Assembly (NCBI GenBank): GCA_937950385.1
Contig: CALFEA010000244.1
Span: forward strand, 1 to 6,693
Reading direction: 5' to 3'
Origin: an uncultured Altererythrobacter sp.
GTDB lineage: Bacteria > Pseudomonadota > Alphaproteobacteria > Sphingomonadales > Sphingomonadaceae
Length of the DNA: 6,693 nucleotides
Below, piece by piece: positions 1 to 6,461 of this stretch. Position 1 is the stretch's first letter. Each line of letters starts with the position of its first letter. Both the position numbers and the translations under genes were made by a program. A model generated the notes under the pieces. That model was given only the letters and a program-made list of their open reading frames with translations, was not told the DNA's origin and ran no database searches.

Positions 1-1
1 A

Positions 2-757
2 CCCCGCATGTTGATGCTAACTCAGCAAATGTTTGGCGGGCAGGATGATGATCTCAACCAGTCCGGCATGAAGGATATGACGGCCGAGCAGATCACCCAA
101 TTGGTTGCTGGAGCAGTGAAGGACTTTGAGACATATTTCGCTGGTCTGACCGCTGAAAAGCGCAGCAATCCCACCAGCGATGTCGCCAGCACAATTGCCA
201 ATGCGATGATTGACGGCAAGCAGCTCAACGACCGCGAAATGATGGGCTATTACATTATTCTGGCAGCCGCCGGCCATGACACAACCAGCGCCAGCACCGC
301 TGGGGCGATGCAGGCTTTGGCCGGCGATCCAGAACAATTTGCACGGGTGAAAGCGGACCGGTCCTTGCTGCCAGGCATTGTCGAGGAAGCGATCCGTTGG
401 ACCACGCCAGTCCAGCATTTCATGCGAACAGCGGCGCGAGATCTTGAGCTGGGCGGGCAGACCATAAAGTCAGGCGATTGGTTGATGATCAATTACGTTG
501 CTGCCAATCACGATCCAGCGCAATTTGACGACCCGCGCAAATTTGATGCAGCCCGTTCGCCCAATCGGCATCTGGCATTTGGTGCTGGCGCGCATCAATG
601 TCTGGGATTGCATCTGGCGCGGCTCGAAATGCGGATATTGTTCGAGGCTTTGCTGGACAGAGTGGAAACGATTGAATTGGCGGGTGAGCCTGCGCGGTCA
701 AAATCGACCTTTGTTGGCGGGCTGAAAACACTGCCGCTGCGTTTTACAGCCGTCTAA
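2..757 (+). CDS. Cytochrome P450, CYP108-like, C-terminal part (5' end outside window)
   Basis: This is a heme-thiolate monooxygenase that would activate O2 with electrons from a ferredoxin and ferredoxin reductase in the cytoplasm. The reading frame is open to the left edge, so the N-terminal part is missing; roughly 250 residues remain of a family usually near 400-430. Numbering from the ATG at 8, the I-helix oxygen-activation motif AGHDTT is at residues 88-93, the K-helix ExxR (EAIR) at 127-130, and the heme loop FGAGAHQCLG at 191-200 with the cysteine ligand at residue 198. The motif pattern, the PNRHL lead into the heme loop and the ending FVGGLKTLPLRF resemble the remembered C-terminus of P450terp (CYP108, alpha-terpineol hydroxylase). 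That suggests a terpenoid or similar hydrophobic substrate, but the substrate is inference. No redox partner gene lies downstream. It ends in TAA. P450 identity is very secure; the CYP108 assignment is moderate. Confidence 0.95.
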   Translation, partial: PRMLMLTQQMFGGQDDDLNQSGMKDMTAEQITQLVAGAVKDFETYFAGLTAEKRSNPTSDVASTIANAMIDGKQLNDREMMGYYIILAAAGHDTTSASTAGAMQALAGDPEQFARVKADRSLLPGIVEEAIRWTTPVQHFMRTAARDLELGGQTIKSGDWLMINYVAANHDPAQFDDPRKFDAARSPNRHLAFGAGAHQCLGLHLARLEMRILFEALLDRVETIELAGEPARSKSTFVGGLKTLPLRFTAV

Positions 758-802
758 ATCTTGCGGCTCTCAGAATAGTTTAAGCCCGAGTGCAAATACT
801 GA

Positions 803-825
803 AATCGGCGCAAGTATCTCCGATT
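803..825 (+). terminator. Weak hairpin after the P450 gene, possible terminator
   Basis: AATCGG at 803-808 is the exact reverse complement of CCGATT at 820-825, giving a 6-bp stem with an 11-base loop. A T-rich but interrupted stretch (cttctgttatttt) follows. It lies 46 bases past the P450 stop and upstream of the yqiJ promoter-like box, which is where a terminator would be expected. The stem is short and the tail is imperfect, so it could equally be chance or an operator. The rest of 758-915 holds only the promoter-like box and leader ORF listed separately. Confidence 0.25.
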
Positions 826-831
826 CTTCTG

Positions 832-860
832 TTATTTTCGTTCATCTTGTGTTATATAAT
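832..860 (+). promoter_or_regulatory. Possible promoter of the yqiJ-yqiK operon
   Basis: A perfect TATAAT lies at 855-860 in the A/T-rich gap between the P450 gene and yqiJ. The hexamer 17 bases upstream (832-837, TTATTT) is a poor match to TTGACA, so only the -10 element is convincing. A start site 6-8 bases downstream would fall at about 866-868, on the ATG of a tiny ORF. In that case the transcript would begin with almost no leader. This is inferred from sequence only. Confidence 0.4.
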
Positions 861-865
861 GTTTC

Positions 866-919
866 ATGATGAAAATTGATAAGAAAGGCGTTGCTGTTCT
901 AGTAACGAGGATTTCGTGA
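866..919 (+). CDS. Possible 17-residue leader ORF overlapping the yqiJ start
   Basis: A short frame runs from ATG at 866 to TGA at 917-919 and encodes MMKIDKKGVAVLVTRIS. Its stop overlaps the GTG start of yqiJ in the arrangement GTGA, the geometry seen for translationally coupled genes. There is no Shine-Dalgarno sequence before 866, but the TATAAT box ends only 5 bases upstream, so leaderless translation is possible. The peptide has no recognisable domain. An ORF this short can occur by chance and conservation cannot be judged here. It may be a real leader peptide, a coupling device, or nothing. Confidence 0.2.
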   Translation: MMKIDKKGVAVLVTRIS

Positions 920-1560
920 GCCTGCTTGAGACATATAATATGCCATTTGCTGTGGCAATTGGACTGCTTGTCTTTATCGCGATTATGCAGATTATCGGCA
1001 TTGGTGATGTGTTTGAAAGCGCGGATGCAGATTTCGATCTCGACGCTGCTGACGCCATTGATGGTGCCGCTTCTGGCGGGTTTATGGACGGACTGCTTAG
1101 CGTAATTGGCCTTGGCAAAGTCCCTTTTCTTATTTGGTTGGCACTGTTGCTGGTGATTTTCGCTGGCATTGGCGTGAGCGGGCAAGAGCTTATGAAAAGC
1201 CTGCTCGGATCGCCCTTTGATCCGCTGGCAGCAGGTGCCTTGGCAGGCATCGCAGCTTTGCCGCTCAACGGTTTGGCTGTGCGCCCCGTGGCAGCGATTT
1301 TGCCGCAGGATGAAACGACAGCCGTTGGTATCAATAGCTTGATCCGCCGTGATGCTGAGATCCAAACTGGTACCGCCACCGCTGGTTCGCCAGCACGCGC
1401 CAAGGTTTTGGATCGGCACGGCCAGCCACATTTCGTCATGGTCGAACCGCATGATCCCGCCGCCCGCTTAGGGGCAGGCGAAGTGGTCATGCTGGTCCGC
1501 GCAGAAGGGGGAACTTTCTTCGGCGTGCAATATGAAAACCCGCTGCTTTCAAACAGCTAA
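916..1560 (+). CDS. yqiJ: YqiJ/NfeD-like inner-membrane protein with OB-fold domain
   Basis: This 214-residue membrane protein is the usual partner of YqiK flotillins (YqiJ family, DUF1449), comparable to NfeD/YuaF proteins that accompany flotillins elsewhere. Hydrophobic segments lie at about residues 10-30, 66-88 and 103-122. Between the first two is an acidic, Asp/Ala-rich stretch (about 34-50). The C-terminal part (about 138-206) has the beta-rich, glycine-punctuated pattern of the family's OB fold, including TGTATAGSPARAKVLDRHG and HFVMVEP. The GTG at 916 is chosen because an SD-like CGAGG at 906-910 sits 5 bases upstream and because the next in-frame ATG (residue 9) would cut into the first membrane segment. 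Length is close to remembered E. coli YqiJ (about 209). The stop is 34 bases before yqiK, so the two are almost certainly co-transcribed. The family role, supporting assembly or membrane organisation of the flotillin, is known only in outline. Confidence 0.88.
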   Translation: MSLLETYNMPFAVAIGLLVFIAIMQIIGIGDVFESADADFDLDAADAIDGAASGGFMDGLLSVIGLGKVPFLIWLALLLVIFAGIGVSGQELMKSLLGSPFDPLAAGALAGIAALPLNGLAVRPVAAILPQDETTAVGINSLIRRDAEIQTGTATAGSPARAKVLDRHGQPHFVMVEPHDPAARLGAGEVVMLVRAEGGTFFGVQYENPLLSNS

Positions 1561-1594
1561 AATAACAAAACGATAAAAATCAAAAGGAGAGTTT

Positions 1595-3454
1595 ATGGAC
1601 TTTGTAGAACTGGGAATTTGGGTCGGCATAGTCATTGTCGCATTTGTGGTCATCGGGATCACTATCACAACGCTATATCGCCGCGCATCGAAGGAAACCG
1701 CCTTTGTGCGGACCGGTGTTGGCGGTGAGAAAGTCATTATGAATGGCGGCGCATTGGTGCTGCCCGTGTTTCATGAGACGATGCCCGTCAATATGAACAC
1801 TTTGGTGCTGGCGGTTGTCCGCCGCGATGGTGAGGCGCTGATTACGCTCGACCGCCTGCGCATTGATGTGAAGGCAGAGTTTTACGTCCGCGTGCGCCCT
1901 GATGCTGGAGCGATCGGCATGGCCGCGCAGACTTTGGGCCAGCGCACGATGCAGCCTGAAATGCTGAAGGACTTGGTCGAAGGTAAATTCGTCGATGCGC
2001 TGCGGTCTGTGGCCGCTGGCATGAGCATGAACGAGCTGCATGAGCAGCGCGCTGATTTTGTGCAAAAGGTGCAGCAGGTTTCCTCAAACGATTTGGCCAT
2101 GAACGGACTGGAGCTGGAATCCGTTTCACTGACTGGGCTCGACCAAACATCGATTGAGCATTTCAACGCGAACAATGCGTTTGATGCTGAAGGTTTGACG
2201 AAACTCACTGAACAAATCGAAGCGCGCAAAAAACTGCGCAATGATATTGAGCAGGACACTCGGGTTCAGATGGAAACGAAGAACCTTGAAGCGGATCAAA
2301 AGAGCTTTGAGATCAGCCGCGACAATGAATATGCGCGTCTGGGCCAAGAACGCGAGGTTGAAATCCGCCGCGCGTCACAAGCTGCCGAAATCGCCCGCGA
2401 ACAAGCAGAGCGTAACCGCGAAGCAGAAGCGGCGCAGATTGAAGCGAAAAAGCAAGTTGATGCGCAGCAGATTGAGGCCGACCGGTTGGTTGAAGAGGCA
2501 CGGATTGATCAAACCCGCGCTCTCGAAATCGCTCGCCAAGAACAGCAGATCGCCGTTCAAAACAAAAGCCGCGAGGAAAGCCAAGCTAAGGCCGAGGCGG
2601 ATGCAGCGCGGGCCAAGGCTGTTGCTGCTGAAGAGCAAGTCTCCACATCCCGTGAAAGCGAGATCGCCGAACGCCAGAAGAAGATTGAGCTGATCGAAGC
2701 GGCGAAGGTGGCTGAACGCGAAGCGATTGGCGTTAAAGTGGAGGCCGAGGCTGAAAAGGATGCAGCGTCCAACCGCGCTGAAGCCGCCAGAATGGAAGCC
2801 AAGGGTGAAGCGGACGCAGAAGTTCTGCGGGCCGAAGCCGACCGTGTCCGTTTCGAAGTGGAAGCAGCCGGTCAGCAAGCGGTCAACGAAGCGGCCAATA
2901 TCCTTTCAATGGATCAGATCAGCCTGCAGACCAAGCTGGCTCTGCTGAAAGTTCTGCCCGAGGTCATCAAGGAAAGCGCGAAGCCGATGGAAGCAATCGA
3001 CTCCATCAAGATCGTGCAAGTTGATGGATTAACACAAGGGTCGAATGGCGGCTCTGGAGGCGGCGTACCTGCAGGCGGAGGCGGAAGCGGCAATCTTGCC
3101 GGTGATGCTGTGTCAGCGGCATTGGCTTACCGCGCGCAGGCACCTGTGCTTGATGGGCTGATGAAAGAGCTGGGGCTGGATGGCTCCTCGCTTGGAAACC
3201 TGGTCGGCGGCGCCGCAGCGCAAGTGGCCGATGAAGAAGAGCCTGCACCGCCAGCGATTGAAGCGAGCAAGCCTGCTAAATCTGCTGGATCTTCCGGCAA
3301 GTCTGCAAAGGCGAAAGTTGCAATCGATCCGGTTGTGACAGCAGCCCCAAAGTCGCAGGCTCCAAAATCGCAGGTTAAGCCGGCGCCGCAGCCGGAGACC
3401 ACTCCATCTGTGCCCAAAACGGCGCCGAAAGGCTCAGATCCGCAGGCTGGCTAA
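1595..3454 (+). CDS. yqiK: YqiK-type flotillin (SPFH/band 7 protein) with extended C-terminal tail
   Basis: Flotillins oligomerise at the cytoplasmic membrane and organise membrane microdomains. The 619-residue protein has an N-terminal membrane segment at about residues 6-28, an SPFH/PHB domain at about 30-195, and a very long Glu/Ala/Arg/Lys-rich coiled coil at about 200-435 with flotillin-like EA and AEA runs. A more hydrophobic segment follows (about 436-478, ISLQTKLALLKVLPEVIKES), then a Gly/Ser-rich linker (481-499), a short helical stretch (500-540), and a low-complexity acidic then Lys/Pro/Ala/Ser-rich tail (about 545-619). The start is well supported by a strong SD (AAGGAGA, 1584-1590) 4 bases before the ATG. 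E. coli YqiK is about 553 residues, so this copy is longer, mostly through the linker and tail. It is the second gene of the yqiJ-yqiK operon and is followed by a hairpin terminator. Family assignment is secure; the cargo and cellular task are not evident from sequence. Confidence 0.95.
   Translation: MDFVELGIWVGIVIVAFVVIGITITTLYRRASKETAFVRTGVGGEKVIMNGGALVLPVFHETMPVNMNTLVLAVVRRDGEALITLDRLRIDVKAEFYVRVRPDAGAIGMAAQTLGQRTMQPEMLKDLVEGKFVDALRSVAAGMSMNELHEQRADFVQKVQQVSSNDLAMNGLELESVSLTGLDQTSIEHFNANNAFDAEGLTKLTEQIEARKKLRNDIEQDTRVQMETKNLEADQKSFEISRDNEYARLGQEREVEIRRASQAAEIAREQAERNREAEAAQIEAKKQVDAQQIEADRLVEEARIDQTRALEIARQEQQIAVQNKSREESQAKAEADAARAKAVAAEEQVSTSRESEIAERQKKIELIEAAKVAEREAIGVKVEAEAEKDAASNRAEAARMEAKGEADAEVLRAEADRVRFEVEAAGQQAVNEAANILSMDQISLQTKLALLKVLPEVIKESAKPMEAIDSIKIVQVDGLTQGSNGGSGGGVPAGGGGSGNLAGDAVSAALAYRAQAPVLDGLMKELGLDGSSLGNLVGGAAAQVADEEEPAPPAIEASKPAKSAGSSGKSAKAKVAIDPVVTAAPKSQAPKSQVKPAPQPETTPSVPKTAPKGSDPQAG
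3347..3376 (+). repeat. 15-bp tandem repeat (two units) in the flotillin tail
   Basis: Two adjacent 15-base units, 3347-3361 and 3362-3376, differ at two positions and encode PKSQA followed by PKSQV (flotillin residues 585-594). The repeat keeps frame and lies in the low-complexity Lys/Pro-rich tail. This suggests the tail grew by in-frame duplication and may vary in length between strains. Confidence 0.7.
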
Positions 3455-3491
3455 ATCCCGCTTTCTTTGAAGAAGAAAGACCGACGTAAAT

Positions 3492-3528
3492 ACGAACCCT
3501 TCAGGCCTAACCGCCTGCAAGGGTTCGT
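3492..3528 (+). terminator. Strong intrinsic terminator between convergent yqiK and galU
   Basis: ACGAACCCTT (3492-3501) pairs exactly with AAGGGTTCGT (3519-3528), and CAGGC (3502-3506) pairs with GCCTG (3513-3517). C3518 is bulged and the loop is 6 bases (3507-3512). This gives about 15 bp of stem. On the + strand it is followed by TTTATTTTAAT, a good though interrupted T-tract, so it should stop yqiK transcription. On the - strand the following bases are ATTTACG, a weak tail, so galU termination here is less certain. The stem starts directly at the galU stop codon with no spacer. Confidence 0.8.
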
Positions 3529-4410
3529 TTATTTTAATAGGCGCTGCGCCATAGCGCGCACATCTGCGCCCATATCCTCGCGCTCCAATGCCAATGCCAA
3601 AGTCGCCTCGACAAAGCCCAATTTGCTGCCGCAATCATAACGTTTGCCGTCGAAAGTGACCGCATGAAATGGTTGATCGCCGATCATTTGCGCCATGGCA
3701 TCGGTCAGTTGGATCTCGCCGCCTGCGCCTTTGCCTTGGCTTTCCAAAGTGCGCATGACTTCGGGCTGGAGAATATAGCGGCCTGAGATGATCTTATTGG
3801 ACGGCGCATCGGCCACTGCCGGTTTTTCAACCAATCCGCGTACTTCGGTCAGTGCACCATTCTCGGCCCCTGGATCAATAACGCCATAGCTGGAAACTTC
3901 ATTCTTAGGCACTTCCAAGACGCTGATCAAATTGCCGCCCGTCTGCGCATAGGCATCGACCATCTGCTTCATGCACCCGCTGCCGCCTTTTTTTCCGATC
4001 ATCAGCTCATCCGGCAGGAAGATTGCAAAAGGTTCATCTCCAACGATGGCCCGCGCGCACCAGATCGCATGGCCAAGACCCATCGGCACTTGCTGGCGAA
4101 CAGTAATAATATCGCCGGGCACCGCGCGGGTCGCCTCCAGCACTTCCATATCCTTGCCGCGATTGCCCATTGTCGCCTCAAGCTCAAAGGCAACATCGAA
4201 ATGTTCGACGATGGCGGTTTTGCCGCGGCCGGTAACAAAGATCATTTGCTCAATCCCGGCCTCGCGTGCCTCATCCACCGCATATTGGATCAGCGGCCGG
4301 TCAACGATTGGTAGCAATTCCTTGGGGATCGCCTTGGTCGCGGGCAAAAAACGCGTCCCCAATCCTGCAACGGGGAAGACGGCCTTTTTGATGGGTTTTT
4401 GAGTGGTCAT
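3529..4410 (-). CDS. galU: UTP-glucose-1-phosphate uridylyltransferase (UDP-glucose pyrophosphorylase)
   Basis: The enzyme makes UDP-glucose from UTP and glucose-1-phosphate in the cytoplasm, feeding exopolysaccharide, LPS-core and glycolipid synthesis. With the chosen start the protein has 293 residues, close to the family's usual 290-305. The nucleotide-binding signature [20 protein letters not shown] spans residues 14-33, followed by [12 protein letters not shown] at 37-48. Other family blocks are FLPDELM (131-137), VEKP (194-197), GEIQLTDAM (231-239) and [11 protein letters not shown] (256-266). An in-frame ATG 21 bases upstream (at 4431) would add seven residues, MAVTLAS. I prefer the ATG at 4410 because homologues I recall begin [14 protein letters not shown]. 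Neither start has a clear SD. A TTGACG-like -35 on this strand at 4447-4442 would place transcription initiation near 4412, fitting the shorter start and an almost leaderless message. It is divergent from murA and convergent with yqiK. Confidence 0.96.
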   Translation of the reverse strand: MTTQKPIKKAVFPVAGLGTRFLPATKAIPKELLPIVDRPLIQYAVDEAREAGIEQMIFVTGRGKTAIVEHFDVAFELEATMGNRGKDMEVLEATRAVPGDIITVRQQVPMGLGHAIWCARAIVGDEPFAIFLPDELMIGKKGGSGCMKQMVDAYAQTGGNLISVLEVPKNEVSSYGVIDPGAENGALTEVRGLVEKPAVADAPSNKIISGRYILQPEVMRTLESQGKGAGGEIQLTDAMAQMIGDQPFHAVTFDGKRYDCGSKLGFVEATLALALEREDMGADVRAMAQRLLK

Positions 4411-4513
4411 GCTGGCGAGGGTAACGGCCATAGCCAGCGCGCGTCAACACAGCTGGGGTGTAATTGTGCCCGCCCACCTTGCGAGCAGCAACCAATTCGG
4501 TAAAGCGTTGTGC
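4411..4513. promoter_or_regulatory. Divergent galU/murA promoter region
   Basis: About 100 bases separate the two divergent envelope genes, so both promoters must lie here or run into the coding ends. On the - strand, TTGACG (complement of 4442-4447) is a good alphaproteobacterial -35. The hexamer at 17-base spacing (TTACCC, complement of 4419-4424) is a weak -10. On the + strand, TGTAAT at 4459-4464 matches the -10 consensus at five of six bases, but no -35 is seen at the right distance. If used, it would leave a leader of about 43 bases for murA. I see no obvious operator palindrome. Confidence 0.35.
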
Positions 4514-5794
4514 ATGGATAAATTGATCGTTCGCGGCGGCAAAAGACTCGCTGGCACCATTCCGATTTCAGGCGCGAAGAATGCAGCGCTTACTCTCATC
4601 CCATGCGCTTTGCTGACGGAAGAGCCATTGACCCTGCGCAATCTGCCGCGGCTCGCGGATATTGACGGCTTCCAGCATTTGATGGGGCAGTTCGGTGTCT
4701 CGATCAGTATTCAAGGCAATCGCCCAGAAGATTTTGGCCGCGTTGTGACATATGAAGCCTCGCGCTTGACCAGCAGCGTGGCGCCGTATGATTTGGTACG
4801 CAAAATGCGCGCCTCTATTTTGGTGCTCGGCCCGATGCTGGCGCGGGCAGGCGAGGCGACAGTGTCAATGCCCGGCGGCTGCGCCATCGGAAACCGTCCT
4901 ATCGATTTGCATCTGAAGGCATTGGAAGCTTTCGGCGCAGAGATTGAGCTAGCACAAGGTTACGTCAAAGCGATTGCGCCTGATGGCGGCCTGCCCGGCG
5001 GCGAGTTCGACTTTCCCGTAGTATCCGTTGGCGCCACAGAGAATGCGTTAATGGCAGCGGTATTGGCCAATGGCACGAGCCGGTTGTTCAATGCCGCGCG
5101 CGAGCCGGAAATTGTCGATCTTTGCAATTTGCTCACGGCAATGGGCGCTGAGATTGAAGGCATCGGTACCAGCGATCTCACCATTCACGGCGTCAAACGC
5201 CTGAACGGCGCAACCTATAAAGTCATGCCCGACCGTATTGAGGCGGGCTCCTATGCTTGCGCTGCGGCGATTACTGGCGGCGAAGTTCGTTTAGAGGGCG
5301 CACGCGCTGACGAAATGGGCGCGACTTTGCATGCATTGGAAGCGATGGGCGTAACCGTTGAAAGCGATGCAAAAAGCGTAACTGTGCGTGCAGATGGCTT
5401 GCTGAAGGCCACCGATCTTACCACCGCGCCCTACCCCGGCCTTGCGACCGATATGCAGGCCCAATTGATGAGCCTTTTGTGCAAAGCGGAAGGCACAAGC
5501 GTTCTCAAAGAAACGATCTTTGAAAACCGCTTTATGCATGTGCCAGAGCTGTCGCGCATGGGCTGTGATATTGCGACAGAAGGCCGCACCGCAATTGTGA
5601 AAGGCCCGCAGGATTTGACCGGCGCGGAAGTAATGGCAACTGATCTGCGCGCTTCGATGAGCCTTGTGATCGCAGGGTTAGCAGCCGAGGGTGAGACTAC
5701 CGTGCGGCGGCTCTACCATCTTGATCGCGGTTATGAGCGGCTAGAGGAAAAGCTCCAGCTGGTCGGCGCGGATATTGAGCGGTTGGGTGATTAG
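4514..5794 (+). CDS. murA: UDP-N-acetylglucosamine 1-carboxyvinyltransferase
   Basis: MurA transfers enolpyruvate from phosphoenolpyruvate to UDP-GlcNAc, the committed cytoplasmic step of peptidoglycan synthesis and the fosfomycin target. The product is 426 residues, within the family's usual 417-430, with the two-fold EPSP-synthase-like architecture. The UDP-sugar-binding lysine is Lys22 in SGAKNAAL. The mobile-loop cysteine is Cys123 in [15 protein letters not shown], so this copy is predicted to be of the fosfomycin-sensitive Cys type rather than the Asp type. ATDMQAQ places the conserved aspartate at 313. [18 protein letters not shown] carries the conserved arginine (Arg379). The frame is open upstream to 4403, but those codons have no family match and overlap galU. 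ATG at 4514 gives the canonical MDKLIVRGG start. Its SD is poor (at best GGTAAAG, 4499-4505), and an in-frame TTG at 4508 is a minor alternative. The stop TAG is 4 bases from the stop of the opposing dioxygenase gene. Confidence 0.97.
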   Translation: MDKLIVRGGKRLAGTIPISGAKNAALTLIPCALLTEEPLTLRNLPRLADIDGFQHLMGQFGVSISIQGNRPEDFGRVVTYEASRLTSSVAPYDLVRKMRASILVLGPMLARAGEATVSMPGGCAIGNRPIDLHLKALEAFGAEIELAQGYVKAIAPDGGLPGGEFDFPVVSVGATENALMAAVLANGTSRLFNAAREPEIVDLCNLLTAMGAEIEGIGTSDLTIHGVKRLNGATYKVMPDRIEAGSYACAAAITGGEVRLEGARADEMGATLHALEAMGVTVESDAKSVTVRADGLLKATDLTTAPYPGLATDMQAQLMSLLCKAEGTSVLKETIFENRFMHVPELSRMGCDIATEGRTAIVKGPQDLTGAEVMATDLRASMSLVIAGLAAEGETTVRRLYHLDRGYERLEEKLQLVGADIERLGD

Positions 5795-5798
5795 GGGG

Positions 5799-6461
5799 CT
5801 AGTCAATTCCATACCATTTGAGCGGAGGTGGTAATTGGTCTTTGGAAAAATCCAAGTGCAATACACGCCGGGATGAAGCAACAGATGCCCTAGCTGAAGC
5901 ATGTAAAATGGGCGTAGAATAAAGCCAAACATCACCGGCTTTCGCTTCGCATTGCGTAATGCCGCACGCTTCCAAAATTGCATCGACTTGGGTGACGGGT
6001 ATCATGCCGCGTCGGTGGCTAGTGGGTGCTACAAGCAGCGCGCCATTGTCTGCGGGCGTATCGTCAAAGTGCAAGCGAAGTGTCATCATTCGTTCCAGCA
6101 ATTCGAATGGTGGCTCTACGTGGACTATGCCGTCTTTTATTGACCAGGGCCCAAAGCCTGAAACATCAGCCTTATTTTGGACTGCGATTGTCCTATCTTG
6201 ATGCCAGCCAAGTGACCAATTGGATTGCGGCGATTTGTTGAAAGCTATTGCCCGTACACATTGCCACCCCTCACCAATCACAGAAGTGATTCTCTCCGAT
6301 TTAAGCAAATTATCGGCAGCGGCGTTCAGATCAGCATTCTTGGAAATGCGGTGGCCAGCTTTTGAGTGAGCGAACTCCTTCTCAGTTACATCCAACCACT
6401 TCCCAAGGCTATCTTGGATAAGTGCTTTGAGGTAAAAAAGCCCTGCATCCTCGAAACTCAT
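5799..6461 (-). CDS. PhyH-family (phytanoyl-CoA dioxygenase-like) Fe(II)/2-oxoglutarate oxygenase
   Basis: Members of this family use Fe(II), O2 and 2-oxoglutarate to hydroxylate diverse small molecules. The 220-residue product shows the expected metal triad: His87 and Asp89 in GWHQDRTIAV, and distal His187 in TPILHASARAS. Arg198 or Arg199 in the following SSRRVLHLDF is placed to bind the 2-oxoglutarate carboxylate. The core strand MTLRLHFDDTPADNGALLVA (126-145), followed by PTSHRRG, is the usual PhyH pattern. The ATG at 6461 is chosen because it overlaps the upstream stop as ATGA and has GGAAAG about 6 bases before it; a TTG at 6485 would add eight residues without such support. By hand count G+C is 299 of 600 bases (about 50%) over 5821-6420, against about 57% in 180 sampled bases of murA and 61% in 180 of the RHH gene. 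This hints at different ancestry. The substrate cannot be told; bacterial PhyH proteins vary widely. Confidence 0.88.
   Translation of the reverse strand: MSFEDAGLFYLKALIQDSLGKWLDVTEKEFAHSKAGHRISKNADLNAAADNLLKSERITSVIGEGWQCVRAIAFNKSPQSNWSLGWHQDRTIAVQNKADVSGFGPWSIKDGIVHVEPPFELLERMMTLRLHFDDTPADNGALLVAPTSHRRGMIPVTQVDAILEACGITQCEAKAGDVWLYSTPILHASARASVASSRRVLHLDFSKDQLPPPLKWYGID

Noticed and set aside
832..1490. Two long antisense frames opposite yqiJ (206 and 208 codons)
   Set aside because: Both lie wholly over a gene with a clear family match and SD. Their translations have no recognisable domains and a composition expected from reading coding DNA backwards.
2241..2693. 150-codon + strand frame inside yqiK, very Lys/Arg rich
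   Set aside because: It is the frame-shifted shadow of the Glu/Ala-rich coiled-coil repeats. It has no SD and the real frame is continuous across the region.
3461..3479. Small inverted repeat CTTTCTT/AAGAAAG after yqiK
   Set aside because: It is only 7 A/T-rich base pairs with no T-tract. The much stronger hairpin at 3492-3528 explains termination.
4403..4513. Upstream extension of the murA frame
   Set aside because: The extra 37 codons overlap the galU start, show no family similarity, and precede the canonical MDKLIVRGG start.
5804..5837. Imperfect inverted repeat (CAATT...ACCA / TGGT...AATTG) just after murA
   Set aside because: The pairing needs a 4-base asymmetric bulge, lies inside the dioxygenase coding end, and has no T-tract, so it is probably chance.
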